Source: Streptomyces yatensis
GTDB lineage: Bacteria; Actinomycetota; Actinomycetes; Streptomycetales; Streptomycetaceae
Assembly: GCF_018069625.1 (NCBI RefSeq)
Contig: NZ_CP072941.1
Span: 5,580,001 to 5,644,000 of the forward strand
Length of the DNA: 64,000 nt
Direction: 5' to 3'
Shown here: positions 7,739-16,089 of the stretch, piece after piece
How the letters are laid out: each line of letters starts with the position of its first letter
How positions within the stretch are numbered: the first letter of the stretch is position 1
The notes under the pieces: model-generated
Told to the model about the DNA's origin: nothing
The model's database searches: none
What the model saw: only the letters and a program-made list of their open reading frames with translations
Program-made: the position numbers and the translations under genes

Positions 7739-7804
7739 TCGTCGGAGTGACCCCTTCGGTACACCGCCGATGACCACCTGGAGGTCATGGGCAGTGGGCA
7801 GCAG

Positions 7805-7845
7805 CGAGGGCCCGCAGGCAGCCGCCTGCGGGCCCTCGTCTTTTT
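7805..7845 (+). terminator. Rho-independent terminator after the GH5 gene
   Basis: CGAGGGCCCGCAGGC pairs with its exact complement ending at 7839 and is followed by CTTTTT, a near-ideal intrinsic terminator. Confidence 0.92.
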
Positions 7846-7940
7846 CCCGGCCGGAAGGGAAGCGCGGCGGACCCCCGACGGGTTTCCCTCCCGGGCCGCG
7901 GACCGCGCCCGCGGACCGGCCCCCACCCCCAGGGAGGCCG

Positions 7941-8678
7941 ATGATGAAGCCCCATCCGGCGACCGGCCGGCTGTTCTTCCCCCTGATCGCGCTCGTCGTG
8001 ATCGTGGCCGATCAGCTCAGCAAGGCGATGGCGCTGGCCGCCTGGAGCGGCACCGCCGGGCCACAGGCCCGGTTCGGCCCGTTCTGCGCGCTGCTGGTCC
8101 GCAACACCGGGGTCGCCTTCGGCCTGGGCCACAGCCGGCCCGCGCTGATCGTCGTGATCACGCTCGCGGGCGCGGTGGCCACGCTGGGTGCGGCCGGCGC
8201 GGGGCTGCGGGTCCGCGGCCGGGGCGCGGCGCTGGGGCTGGGGCTGATCGCCGGGGGAGCGATGGGGAACGGCGCCGACCGGATGATCCGGTCGCCGGGC
8301 CCGCTGCGCGGCGCCGTCATCGACTGGATCACGCTGGACGCCCGCGGGCCGGTGTTCAACCTCGCCGATGTGGCCCTGATCACCGGGACCCTGCTCACCG
8401 CGGCCCTGCTGCTGCGCAGAACCTCGCGCGAACGGGCCGTCGCGCTGCCCGGCGGGGGCGTGGGGCCCGACCCGATCGTCAGCCTCCGGCCTTGTGCACC
8501 GCGCCCTGATCCGCGTCCCGATCCGGCCCCGGCGCCCTCCCTGGGACCGGCTCCGGCTCCGCCTCCGTCGGCACCGTCCCGGGCACCGTCTCCGCCCCCG
8601 GGACCGGCTGCGGCGGCGCCGCCTCCGTCCCCGGCACATGACTCTCCCGGTCCGCGAGGACTGCCGCGAAGTCCCTGA
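7941..8678 (+). CDS. lspA: Signal peptidase II (lipoprotein signal peptidase), long C-terminal tail
   Basis: Membrane aspartic protease that cleaves prolipoprotein signal peptides after lipid attachment. Conserved blocks are intact: DQLSK (Asp24), RNTGVAFG (54-61), GGAMGNGADR with catalytic Asp113 and VFNLADV with catalytic Asp143, among four membrane helices. AGGGAGG precedes the ATG at 7941. The core ends near residue 165, but the frame continues to 245 residues with a Pro/Ala-rich tail that overlaps the convergent anti-sigma gene by 200 bp. Streptomyces usually has another lspA next to ileS, so this may be a paralogue. Confidence 0.85.
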   Translation: MMKPHPATGRLFFPLIALVVIVADQLSKAMALAAWSGTAGPQARFGPFCALLVRNTGVAFGLGHSRPALIVVITLAGAVATLGAAGAGLRVRGRGAALGLGLIAGGAMGNGADRMIRSPGPLRGAVIDWITLDARGPVFNLADVALITGTLLTAALLLRRTSRERAVALPGGGVGPDPIVSLRPCAPRPDPRPDPAPAPSLGPAPAPPPSAPSRAPSPPPGPAAAAPPPSPAHDSPGPRGLPRSP

Positions 8679-8922
8679 GCCGGTCCAGCACGATCTCATC
8701 GGTCGTCCCGTGGGCGGCCAGCGCCTCGCTGATCCGCTGGTAGACGGCGAGCTCACGGGCGCAGCGGTGGCACTCGGCCACATGGGTCCGCACCCGGGCC
8801 GCGGCCGGCGCCTCCAGTTCGCCGTCCAGATACGACTGGAGCATCGGCGCGCCCAGGGGACACCGTGTGGTCCGGAGCCGTCCGGTGGTCTGTGTGGTCC
8901 GCCACCATGTCCATCTGCTCAT
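8479..8922 (-). CDS. Zinc-finger anti-sigma factor (soluble) of ECF module A
   Basis: Anti-sigma protein of 147 residues with the ZAS zinc motif HVAECHRC (His47, Cys51, Cys54), expected to hold the co-encoded ECF sigma factor inactive. No membrane helix is seen; the C-terminal third is Pro/Glu-rich. Without a membrane anchor it probably senses a cytoplasmic signal, for example redox state as in RsrA-type factors, but this is inferred. Its start overlaps the sigma stop by 4 bases, and its 3' end lies antisense to the tail of lspA. Confidence 0.8.
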   Translation of the reverse strand: MSRWTWWRTTQTTGRLRTTRCPLGAPMLQSYLDGELEAPAAARVRTHVAECHRCARELAVYQRISEALAAHGTTDEIVLDRLRDFAAVLADRESHVPGTEAAPPQPVPGAETVPGTVPTEAEPEPVPGRAPGPDRDADQGAVHKAGG

Positions 8923-9464
8923 GCGCCACCTCGCTCCGATTCCGCTCCCGCGTCCAGCAGCTGGTTCCGGATCCGCTTGCGCGCCCGGTGCAGCCTGCTC
9001 ATCACCGTCCCCTTGGGGACGTCCAGCACCTGTGCGGCCTCCGCGTACGACAGTCCGTCCACATGCACCAGCCGCACCACCTGCTGGTCCCGCAGCGGAA
9101 GCGCCGTGAACGCGGCGTCCACGGCCTCGTCGAACGTCGTGTCGACCACCAGTTCCTCCGGTGTCGCGTCCCGGGCCGGGACCAGCCGCTCCAGTTCCGT
9201 ATCCGGATCGTCGAGCAGCCGGGGCCGGCGCTGGCGGCGCCGGCTGACCTCCGCATGCCGCATGATCGTCAGCAGCCAGGCCCGTGGATGTCTCCCGTCA
9301 AAACGGCCGACTGCCCGGTACGCCCGTAGTAACGTGTCCTGCACGAGATCCTCGGCGTCGGCTCGCTGGGTGGTCAGTGACATGGCCACGCGCAGCAGCA
9401 CCTCGACCTCGGGCAGCACATACTGAGCGAACATGCGCTGCTGATGGGCGTCCGGGTCAGCCAC
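8919..9464 (-). CDS. ECF RNA polymerase sigma factor, module A
   Basis: Extracytoplasmic-function sigma factor of 181 residues. Region 2 contains DAEDLVQDTLLRAYRAV (promoter -10 recognition) and region 4 ends with SYAEAAQVLDVPKGTVMSRL (helix-turn-helix for -35). No region 3 is present. The GTG at 9464 is chosen because GAGGAGG lies 7 bases upstream; in-frame codons before it look non-coding. It is translationally coupled to the zinc-finger anti-sigma gene. The 158 bp upstream contains an AT-rich patch (about 9505-9535) that could hold the promoter; no GGAAC-type autoregulated site was evident. Confidence 0.9.
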   Translation of the reverse strand: MADPDAHQQRMFAQYVLPEVEVLLRVAMSLTTQRADAEDLVQDTLLRAYRAVGRFDGRHPRAWLLTIMRHAEVSRRRQRRPRLLDDPDTELERLVPARDATPEELVVDTTFDEAVDAAFTALPLRDQQVVRLVHVDGLSYAEAAQVLDVPKGTVMSRLHRARKRIRNQLLDAGAESERGGA

Positions 9465-9622
9465 GGGGGTGCCTCCTCGGATCCGGACCCCCCGGGACGC
9501 GAAGCACGACATATCACACTCTGTGTAACATCTCGCTCACCGCGCCGCACGGGATGATCGGCGATCCGAGTGGCGGATCGGACGTTCCGGCGGACCAGGC
9601 GTCGACGTGGCTCAGCCGCGGC

Positions 9623-10435
9623 TCAGACGTTCAGGGAGACCAGGCGCTTTCCCTCGGCCGTACGGACCTCGAAGCGTTCGATGTCGGCACGCTTCATGCC
9701 CGCGCCGCCGTGGGCCCACAGCGGATCTCTCGCCTCCGCCTTGGGGCTGTCCTCGATCCCGTACCCCCATTCGGGCACGGACCAGGTCATCATCGTCTGC
9801 TCGTGGCCGTCCTTGGAGATCGCGATCAGGCTGCAGTCCAGGGGGCCCTTGAGGTTCTTCAGCCGCAGCACGGCGTCGGTGCCCCACATCTTGTCCTCCA
9901 GCGCGACCGCCGCGTTCACCTTGGTGTCCGGGTCGGTGCCCTGCACCTTGTCGGGCATCCCCGAGAAGAGGGCGCTCTCGCTGGGGGCGGCCGTCACGGA
10001 GCTGTCCGAACCGCCGGAGGTGACCGCGATCGTGCCGACCGGGCCGCCGACGATCAGGACGGCCGCCGCCGCGACCAGGTACAGCCCGCGCCGCCGCCGC
10101 TTGGCGCGGGATACGGCCACCTCGCCGACCATGCGCTGGAGCAGCGCCGGGCCGGGGCGCGCGGTGAGGGTCTCGATGGCGTTGGGGGTGGCGCTGAAGG
10201 TATGTGGCGTGTGGCCGGTGAGCTGGGTCCGCCCGGGGCTGCCGTGGATCCCGGGGATGTCGGCCGCCAGATCGGCCAGCAGGGGCTCCAGTCCGGTCAG
10301 CTCGTCGAGCTGCCGTCCGCACTGGTCGCAGCCGGCCAGATGCTCCTCGAAGTAGGTGGCCTCCGCCTCGTCGAGCACGCCGAGCACATACGCGCCAACG
10401 GCGTCATGTCCCGAGTGGTGCGTCTGCGCTGTCAT
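9623..10435 (-). CDS. Membrane-anchored anti-sigma factor (RskA-like), module B
   Basis: Anti-sigma protein of 270 residues. The cytoplasmic N-terminus carries the zinc-type motif HLAGCDQC (His32, Cys36, Cys39). A membrane helix follows at about 116-137 after a basic RAKRRRR, then an extracellular domain of about 130 residues resembling the RskA sensor domain (MMTWSVPEWGYGIE). This layout indicates control by regulated proteolysis at the membrane in response to an envelope or external signal. The ATG overlaps the stop of its sigma gene by 4 bases. Confidence 0.88.
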   Translation of the reverse strand: MTAQTHHSGHDAVGAYVLGVLDEAEATYFEEHLAGCDQCGRQLDELTGLEPLLADLAADIPGIHGSPGRTQLTGHTPHTFSATPNAIETLTARPGPALLQRMVGEVAVSRAKRRRRGLYLVAAAAVLIVGGPVGTIAVTSGGSDSSVTAAPSESALFSGMPDKVQGTDPDTKVNAAVALEDKMWGTDAVLRLKNLKGPLDCSLIAISKDGHEQTMMTWSVPEWGYGIEDSPKAEARDPLWAHGGAGMKRADIERFEVRTAEGKRLVSLNV

Positions 10436-11025
10436 GCCGTTACTCCTCTCTCCTCGAGCGCGAGCTTCATCGAGCGCAGCGCGTAGAAGACCCGGGACCG
10501 TACCGTCCCGCTGGGTATGCCGAGGGTCTGGGCCGCCTCGTTGACGGTCCGGCCCTTGAAGTAGGTCTCGACCAGCACCTCGCGATGGGCGTCGCTGAGG
10601 TCCTGCATCGCGTCGGTCAGGGTCATGAGCCGCAGTGCACGGTCGATCTCGTCCTCCGCGGGCATGAGTTCCAACGGGGAGGGGTCGACCTCCTGCGGCC
10701 GGGCCTGCCGGCTGCGGTGTCCGTCGATCACGATCCGGCGGGCGACCGTGACCAGCCAGGGCCGGATGGAGCCGGTGGCCCGGGACAGCTGGTCGGCGTT
10801 CCGCCAGGCGCGCACCAGGGTTTCCTGGACGACGTCCTCGGCGCGGTGACGGTCGCCCGCGACCAGCCGCAGGACGAACGCGAGCAACGGCCCGGCGTGC
10901 TCCTGGTAGAGCGCGCGCATGAGGTGCTCGTCCGGCGTACCACGCCGGGATCTTGACGGACGCTCATCGGCCACGGCGGCGTCGTCGTGCACCTGAACCT
11001 CCAGGACCTGACCTGAGTTGGACAT
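10432..11025 (-). CDS. ECF RNA polymerase sigma factor (SigL/SigK-like), module B
   Basis: ECF sigma factor of 197 residues with region 2 (AEDVVQETLVRAWRNAD), conserved WLVTVARRIVIDGHRSR, and region 4 (RTVNEAAQTLGIPSGTVRSRV). The arrangement with an RskA-type membrane anti-sigma gene resembles the SigL-RslA and SigK-RskA pairs of actinobacteria; the exact group needs phylogeny. GGGAGCG lies before the ATG. The 170-bp gap upstream separates it from the MreB-like gene. No clear GGAAC/CGTT autoregulatory promoter with normal spacing was found. Confidence 0.9.
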   Translation of the reverse strand: MSNSGQVLEVQVHDDAAVADERPSRSRRGTPDEHLMRALYQEHAGPLLAFVLRLVAGDRHRAEDVVQETLVRAWRNADQLSRATGSIRPWLVTVARRIVIDGHRSRQARPQEVDPSPLELMPAEDEIDRALRLMTLTDAMQDLSDAHREVLVETYFKGRTVNEAAQTLGIPSGTVRSRVFYALRSMKLALEERGVTA

Positions 11026-11195
11026 CTACGGACGCTCCCGGTCTGAGCCCCGGGGGGGATCGGCGGCCATGTCGGCCTCTTCCCCCTTCACTACGCACGG
11101 GGGGAGGCAGCCGCTCAACGCGTCGCGAAGAAATTCCGATCAGGGGCCAGGGGCCCGGCGGGCCAGGGGACGGTCCGGGTGCGGGGGCGGGGCGG

Positions 11196-12233
11196 TCAGG
11201 AGACCATCGCGTCCAGCAGCAGGGGCTGCACCTTGCCGTCGAGCATCGCGCCGAGCCCCTCGACCGCGCAGACGTCGGGGTGGTCGGCGATGTTCAGCGG
11301 CATCCCGGTGGCCTCCCGCAGCATCGTGTCGAACCCGGGCAGTACCGCGCTGCCGCCGGCCAGCATGATGCCGCGGTCGGCGAGGTCGGCCACCAGATCG
11401 GGCGGACAGCGGCGCAGCACCGTGCCGATGGCGTCCAGCACTCCGGTGAGCGGGGTGCGGATGGCGCTCCGTACGCTCCCGACGTCGATCCGTACGGTCC
11501 GGGCGAGCCCGGTGGCCACGTCCCGGCCGTGCACCTCGGTGCCGGGCACGGCCGCTGCGCCGTCCGCGCCGTGCTTGAGCAGCAGCTGCAGGGGGCGGAC
11601 GGCCTGGCTGGGCAGCATCAGCGCGTGCTCGTTGCGCAGGTACTGGACGACCGCGTGGTCCACGGTCTCCCCGCCCACCGGCACCCGCTCGGCGGCCACG
11701 ATCGAGCCCAGCGAAAGGACCGCGACCTGGGTGGTGGCCGCGCCGCACACCACGATCATCGTCGCCTCGGGCCGTTCCACCGGCAGACCGCAGCCCACGG
11801 CGGCGGCGATCAGGGTGTCCACCAGCTCCACCCGCTTGGCGCCGATACCGGTGAGCGTCTCCACGGCGGCGCGCTGGGCGAGCGGGTCGGCGTCGTGCTG
11901 CACACAGACGGCGGCGCTCACCAGCGGGCGGCGCCGCCACGCCCGCCGCAGCTTGTTGCCCAGCAGCAGCCGCAGCATCCGCTGGGCCATCTCGATGTCG
12001 ACGACGGTGCCGTTGGAGACCGGCCGTACGACGCGGATGTGCTCGGGCGTCCGCCCGGTCATCCGCTCGGCCAGCGCGCCGACCGCGATCAGCCCGCCGG
12101 TGTGGGTGTTCACGGCGGCGACGGTCGGCTCGTCGACGATGAGCCCGGTACGCCGGAGGTAGACACGCGTTCTGGCCGCGCCGAGGTCGACGGCGATGGA
12201 GCAGCGGCGCAGTGCCTCGAGGCTGATGGTCAT
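11196..12233 (-). CDS. MreB/Mbl-like actin homologue
   Basis: Bacterial actin-fold ATPase of 345 residues. The phosphate-1 loop (SIAVDLGAARTRVYLRR, residues 12-28), the VVDIEMAQRMLRLLL segment and the adenosine loop GIMLAGGSAVLPGFD near residue 290 are recognisable. The loops are more diverged than in canonical MreB: the usual DLGTANT is DLGAART here. Streptomyces carry MreB and Mbl for the spore wall plus shorter MreB-like paralogues. This gene lacks mreC/mreD neighbours, so it is more likely Mbl or a paralogue than the mre-operon protein. GGGGAGA precedes the ATG. Confidence 0.85.
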   Translation of the reverse strand: MTISLEALRRCSIAVDLGAARTRVYLRRTGLIVDEPTVAAVNTHTGGLIAVGALAERMTGRTPEHIRVVRPVSNGTVVDIEMAQRMLRLLLGNKLRRAWRRRPLVSAAVCVQHDADPLAQRAAVETLTGIGAKRVELVDTLIAAAVGCGLPVERPEATMIVVCGAATTQVAVLSLGSIVAAERVPVGGETVDHAVVQYLRNEHALMLPSQAVRPLQLLLKHGADGAAAVPGTEVHGRDVATGLARTVRIDVGSVRSAIRTPLTGVLDAIGTVLRRCPPDLVADLADRGIMLAGGSAVLPGFDTMLREATGMPLNIADHPDVCAVEGLGAMLDGKVQPLLLDAMVS

Positions 12234-12447
12234 GGCAGGTCTCCCCTGTGGGCGGCGTGGCGGGCCGCCGCCCGGCGGCCCTCCGCTCTCATCGTGTGGG
12301 GACGATCAGGGCCGCTGCCTGCGGGGCTGAGCCGGTCGGGGGAGCGACTGCCCCCTGGGCCCGGTGCGGTGGCTCTTCGCGGACCCGCGCCGCCCGGTAC
12401 GGCGCGCCGCCCGGTTACGGCGGGACCGCCGGGGCCGCCCCCGCATC

Positions 12448-12551
12448 GGGTGCCGTGTGCCGTGTGCCGTGTGCCGTGTGCCGGGTGCCGGATGCCGGAT
12501 GCTCCGGTGCATCGGATGCCGGGTGCCGGGTGCCCCGGTGCACCGGATGCC
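12448..12551. repeat. Heptanucleotide tandem repeat in a 381-bp gap
   Basis: Eight heptamers of the form G(T/G/A)(G/A)TGCC run without interruption from 12448 to 12503, mainly GTGTGCC, GGGTGCC and GGATGCC. Looser copies continue to about 12551. They lie between the DNA polymerase stop and the MreB-like start (12234-12614), a gap with no credible gene. Copy-number change by slippage is likely. Confidence 0.85.
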
Positions 12552-12614
12552 GGCACCGGGCGTCAGCCGCTGCTGTCGCTGCCGGGAAGCTCCACCGCAC
12601 CGGACCCGGGCCGC

Positions 12615-14300
12615 CTACTTCGCGTCCGCGTAGCACTCCACCGCGGCCATGGTCAGGGGAAACCGCACCGGTGTCGCTCCGAAGGCGATCCGCCCGGCCG
12701 TCTCGCCCGCCTCGGCGATCGCCTCCCGGACCGCGTCGGCCTCCTCCTGGGGGCAGTGCACGATCACCTCGTCGTGCTGGAAGAAGACGATCTCCGCGCG
12801 CAGCCCGGCCCCGGTCAGCGACCGCCGCAGCGCGGCGAGCATCAGCAGGGCCCAGTCGGCGGCGCTGCCCTGCACCACGAAGTTCCGGGTGAACCGGCCC
12901 CGCGCGCGGGCGCTCGCCGTGCTGCCGTACGACGGCTCCTCCTGCTCCCGCGGCAGCCCCGCCTCGTCGGCCGCCTCCTCGGCGCCGCCCACGGGCGGGC
13001 AGGTGCGGCCCAGCCAGGTGCGCACCAGCCGGCCCTCCTCGCCCGCGCGGGCCGCGTCGTCCACATACGCCACCGCCGCCGGGAAGCGCCGCCGCAGGGC
13101 GGCGAGATGCTTCAGGCCGTCGCCGGAGGTCTGGCCGTACACCGCGCCCAGCAGCGCCAGCTTGGCCAGCTCGCGGCGGCCGGAGAAGGCGCGGTCGGAC
13201 AGCGTCGCGTACAGATCCCGGCCGCTGCCCGCGACCTCCATCAGCCCGGGGTCGCGGGAGATCGCGGCGAGCACCCGGGGCTCCATCTGGTCGGCGTCGG
13301 CCACCACCAGCCGCCATCCCGGATCGGCCACCACCGCGCGCCGCACCACCTTGGGGATCTGCAGCGCCCCGCCGCCGTTCGTCGTCCAGCGGCCGGAGAC
13401 GGTGCCGCCGGGCAGGTACTCCGGGCGGAAGCGGCCCTCGCGCACCCAGGACTGGAGCCAGGCCCAGCCATGGGCGGTGTGCAGCCGGTACAGCTTCTTG
13501 TAGCGCAGCAGCGGCTCCACGGCGGGGTGGTCGATCCGCTCGAGCTCCCAGGCGCGGGTCGAGCCGAGCGCGATGCCCGCACGGGCGAACGCCTTGACGA
13601 CCTCGGCGGGCAGATCGGGCCGGACCCGGGTGCCGAAGGCGCGCGAGACCTCGTCGGCCAGCTCGACCAGGCGCTGCGGCTCCAGACCGCCCGGATAGCG
13701 CTCGCCGAGCAGCTCGTCCAGCAGCTCCCGGTGGCGGTCGGCGCTCCAGGGCACCCCGGCCCGCCGCATCTCGGCGGCGATCAGCATCCCGGCCGACTCG
13801 GCGGTGGTGAGCAGCCGCATCCGGTCCGGGTGCTCGGCCGCCTCCGTACGGACCAGCTGCTCCGCGTAGACCGCCAGCAGCGCCTCCAGCGGATCGGCGC
13901 CCGGCGGCAGCGGCGGCGGACCGGGCTCGAACAGCGACGGCTGGCCTCCGGCCGCCCGGGGCGGCGGATCCTCGGGGACGGGCAGCCCGTGCAGCCGGGC
14001 CCAGGCGGCGGCGAGCGAACGCGGTGCGCCCGAGCGCCCCTCATGGCCGAGGAGCAGCGCCTCGGCCGCCTCGATGTCATAGGCCCGCTCGACCCGGACG
14101 CCGGCGACCAGCAGCCGCGGATAGACCTCGGCGGTGGACCGCCACACCCACCGGTCGGCCTCGGGGCGGGATCGCACGGCCTCCGCGATCCCGCCCTGGG
14201 CCGCCGTGACCTCCACTACCGGCCCGGCGGCCTTTCCCCGCGGGTCGAGCGGGCAGAGACGAACACCCCCGTCGCCCGTCTCCGCCGCCGCCCACCTCAT
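12615..14300 (-). CDS. Family A DNA polymerase with 3'-5' exonuclease-like domain, no 5' nuclease
   Basis: Short PolA-type polymerase of about 561 residues. The C-terminal half carries motif A (DADQMEPRVLAA, replacing DYSQIELR), motif B (ELAKLALLGAVYGQ, the O-helix) and motif C (FFQHDEVIV). The N-terminal half resembles a degenerate 3'-5' exonuclease domain, and there is no FEN-like 5' nuclease domain. The family is conserved in actinobacteria beside normal PolA, and its role, repair or lesion bypass, is not established. ATG 14300 is preferred to the TTG at 14330. In motif A the catalytic Asp is kept, but the usual Glu (the steric gate of IELR) is Pro. Confidence 0.88.
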   Translation of the reverse strand: MRWAAAETGDGGVRLCPLDPRGKAAGPVVEVTAAQGGIAEAVRSRPEADRWVWRSTAEVYPRLLVAGVRVERAYDIEAAEALLLGHEGRSGAPRSLAAAWARLHGLPVPEDPPPRAAGGQPSLFEPGPPPLPPGADPLEALLAVYAEQLVRTEAAEHPDRMRLLTTAESAGMLIAAEMRRAGVPWSADRHRELLDELLGERYPGGLEPQRLVELADEVSRAFGTRVRPDLPAEVVKAFARAGIALGSTRAWELERIDHPAVEPLLRYKKLYRLHTAHGWAWLQSWVREGRFRPEYLPGGTVSGRWTTNGGGALQIPKVVRRAVVADPGWRLVVADADQMEPRVLAAISRDPGLMEVAGSGRDLYATLSDRAFSGRRELAKLALLGAVYGQTSGDGLKHLAALRRRFPAAVAYVDDAARAGEEGRLVRTWLGRTCPPVGGAEEAADEAGLPREQEEPSYGSTASARARGRFTRNFVVQGSAADWALLMLAALRRSLTGAGLRAEIVFFQHDEVIVHCPQEEADAVREAIAEAGETAGRIAFGATPVRFPLTMAAVECYADAK

Positions 14301-14431
14301 GCCCGTGAGTCTTTCAGGGGGGTCTGACAACGCCCCGACAACGAGGCCCGCTCAACCCCGAGGGGGACCCGGACGTCATACATGACGACTGCTCTTCTTC
14401 ACTCCGGGCAGAAGATGCCGGTGTCGGGTGA

Positions 14432-14519
14432 TCATGCAGATACGCATGGTGCACGTGCATCTGCCTGTGCATCTACCTGCGCATACGCAGATGCATTTGC
14501 CCATGCGTTTGCAAAGGAA
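14432..14519. promoter_or_regulatory. Clustered GCAT/ATGC elements with TGCACGTGCA before the DUF397 gene
   Basis: At least eight GCAT or ATGC tetramers occur within about 75 bp, including the perfect palindrome TGCACGTGCA (14450-14459) and ATGCAT at 14491-14496. A possible -10 TATGAT lies at 14526-14531. The same palindrome occurs at 16692-16701 upstream of the related ATPase and Scr1 genes, so it may be a shared operator. Confidence 0.5.
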
Positions 14520-14579
14520 CGCAGCTATGATCCGAGACAGTTGACAGCTGCACGCATGCACGAACAGTGGAGAAGCCCT

Positions 14580-14837
14580 GTGCGCGACCACCCCTACAAC
14601 GGCATGGCGGCCGCGGACCTCCAGGGGGTCGTCTGGCAGAAGAGCAGACACAGCAACTCCCAGGGTTCCTGTGTCGAGTTCGCCAAACTGCCCGGTGGGA
14701 ACGTGGCTGTCCGCAACTCCCGGTTCCCCGACGGACCGGCGCTGATCTACACCCCGGCCGAGGTCGAGGCGATGCTGCTCGGCGCCAAGGACGGCGAGTT
14801 CGACCACCTTGCGCGCGATTCGGCCGGTCTGGGCTGA
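14580..14837 (+). CDS. DUF397 protein
   Basis: Small protein of 85 residues with the DUF397 core: WQKSRHSNSQGSCVEFAKL, then VAVRNSRFPDGPALIYTPAE. Such proteins are typically encoded next to Scr1-type helix-turn-helix regulators in Streptomyces and are thought to be their partners or toxin-like targets. GTG 14580 is used because GGAGAAG lies just upstream; longer in-frame extensions run through the repeat-rich promoter. The matching regulator is 2 kb downstream at 16887. Confidence 0.85.
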   Translation: MRDHPYNGMAAADLQGVVWQKSRHSNSQGSCVEFAKLPGGNVAVRNSRFPDGPALIYTPAEVEAMLLGAKDGEFDHLARDSAGLG

Positions 14838-14899
14838 TCGCCGCGGACGCGCGACACTGGTAGTGGCGAGCGGGGGCACCCGACTGATGTGAGACGGCG

Positions 14900-16051
14900 A
14901 TGAGCGGCTCGGTCCGGGTCGGACGCGTACTCGGGGTTCCACTGCGGATGCACTGGAGCGTCCCGGTGCTGATCGTCCTGCTCGCTTACGGGCTGGGCCG
15001 CGAGACGCTGCCCGCGTGGACCCCCGGCCGCACCGGCACCGTCTACGCCCTCGCCAGCGTCGTCGGCGCCGTGCTGCTGATGGGCAGCCTGCTGCTGCAC
15101 GAGGCCGCGCACGCGGTCGCCGCCCGCCGTAAGGGCGTCTCGGTGGAGGACGTGACGCTCTGGGCGCTGGGCGGCATGACCAAGATGGGACGGCCCCGCA
15201 CCGCCGGGGTCGCGTTCTGGGTGGCCGTCGTCGGACCGCTCACCAGCCTGGTCATCGGCGGTGCCGCCCTCGGCGTGGGGATCGGGGTGCACGCGCTCAC
15301 CGGATGGGGCGTGCCGACCGCCGTCCTGATCTGGCTGGGCTGGGCCAATCTGCTGCTGGGCGTCTTCAATCTGCTGCCGGCCTCGCCGCTGGACGGCGGC
15401 CGGGTGGTGCAGGCCGCGGTCTGGTGGCGCACCGGGGACCGGGAGCGGGCCGACCGGGCGGCGGGGCGCAGCGGCCAGATCCTCGGCGTGGCGCTCATCG
15501 CCCTCGGCTGGATCTCCTTCCTGCGCGGGAACACCGGCGGGCTGTGGCTCTCGCTCATCGGCCTCTTCATGGTGATCATCGCCAACGCGGAGCGGCAGCG
15601 GGCCGGGGTCAACACGGCGCTGCGCGGGGTGCGGGTGGCGGACGCGATGTCGGCGCCGGTCGCCGCCGGGGCGGACTGGCTGACCGTGGGACGGTTCATC
15701 GACGACGTGGCGGCCCACTCCCGGCATTCGGTGATGCCGGTGCTGGACTTCGAGGGACAGCCCAGCGGGGCCGTCCAGCTGCGCGCGCTCGCGGCGGTGC
15801 CGACGGAGGCGCGGGAGACCCAGCGGGTGCGCGATGTGGCCACGCCGCTGTCGCGGTGCACCGTGGCCGAGCCCGGTGAGCTGCTGAGCGAGGTGCTGGA
15901 GCGGGCGCGTCCGGGCGGCGGCGGTATGCCGGTGCTGGTGGTGGACCACGGGCAGCTGGAGGGGATCGTCACGATGCACGATGTGAACCGGCTCTTCCAG
16001 CTGCACGGCCTGGGCATCACCACGGCCCCGCCGGAGTCCACCCGCCCGTGA
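14900..16051 (+). CDS. Site-2 protease (M50) with C-terminal CBS domains
   Basis: Intramembrane zinc metalloprotease of 383 residues. The HExxH motif is LLHEAAHAV (His67, Glu68, His71), and the third zinc ligand is Asp165 in SPLDGGRV. About six membrane helices span residues 20-205. Two CBS-type segments (about 220-375) form a cytoplasmic regulatory module that could bind nucleotides. Rip/S2P-type proteases cleave membrane-bound regulators such as anti-sigma factors; a membrane anti-sigma (10435) lies 4.5 kb away, but no direct link is shown. Confidence 0.9.
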   Translation: MSGSVRVGRVLGVPLRMHWSVPVLIVLLAYGLGRETLPAWTPGRTGTVYALASVVGAVLLMGSLLLHEAAHAVAARRKGVSVEDVTLWALGGMTKMGRPRTAGVAFWVAVVGPLTSLVIGGAALGVGIGVHALTGWGVPTAVLIWLGWANLLLGVFNLLPASPLDGGRVVQAAVWWRTGDRERADRAAGRSGQILGVALIALGWISFLRGNTGGLWLSLIGLFMVIIANAERQRAGVNTALRGVRVADAMSAPVAAGADWLTVGRFIDDVAAHSRHSVMPVLDFEGQPSGAVQLRALAAVPTEARETQRVRDVATPLSRCTVAEPGELLSEVLERARPGGGGMPVLVVDHGQLEGIVTMHDVNRLFQLHGLGITTAPPESTRP

Positions 16052-16089
16052 CCGCTGATGCGGAAGGGGCGCTCAGGGGCAGGAGAGGC

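Noticed and set aside
12448..12551. Heptamer array as a CRISPR
   Set aside because: Units are adjacent without spacers and far too short; no cas gene is present.
10953..14327. Plus-strand open frame of 1124 codons
   Set aside because: It is antisense to the MreB-like and DNA polymerase genes; the translation is Gly/Arg/Gln-rich with no domain.
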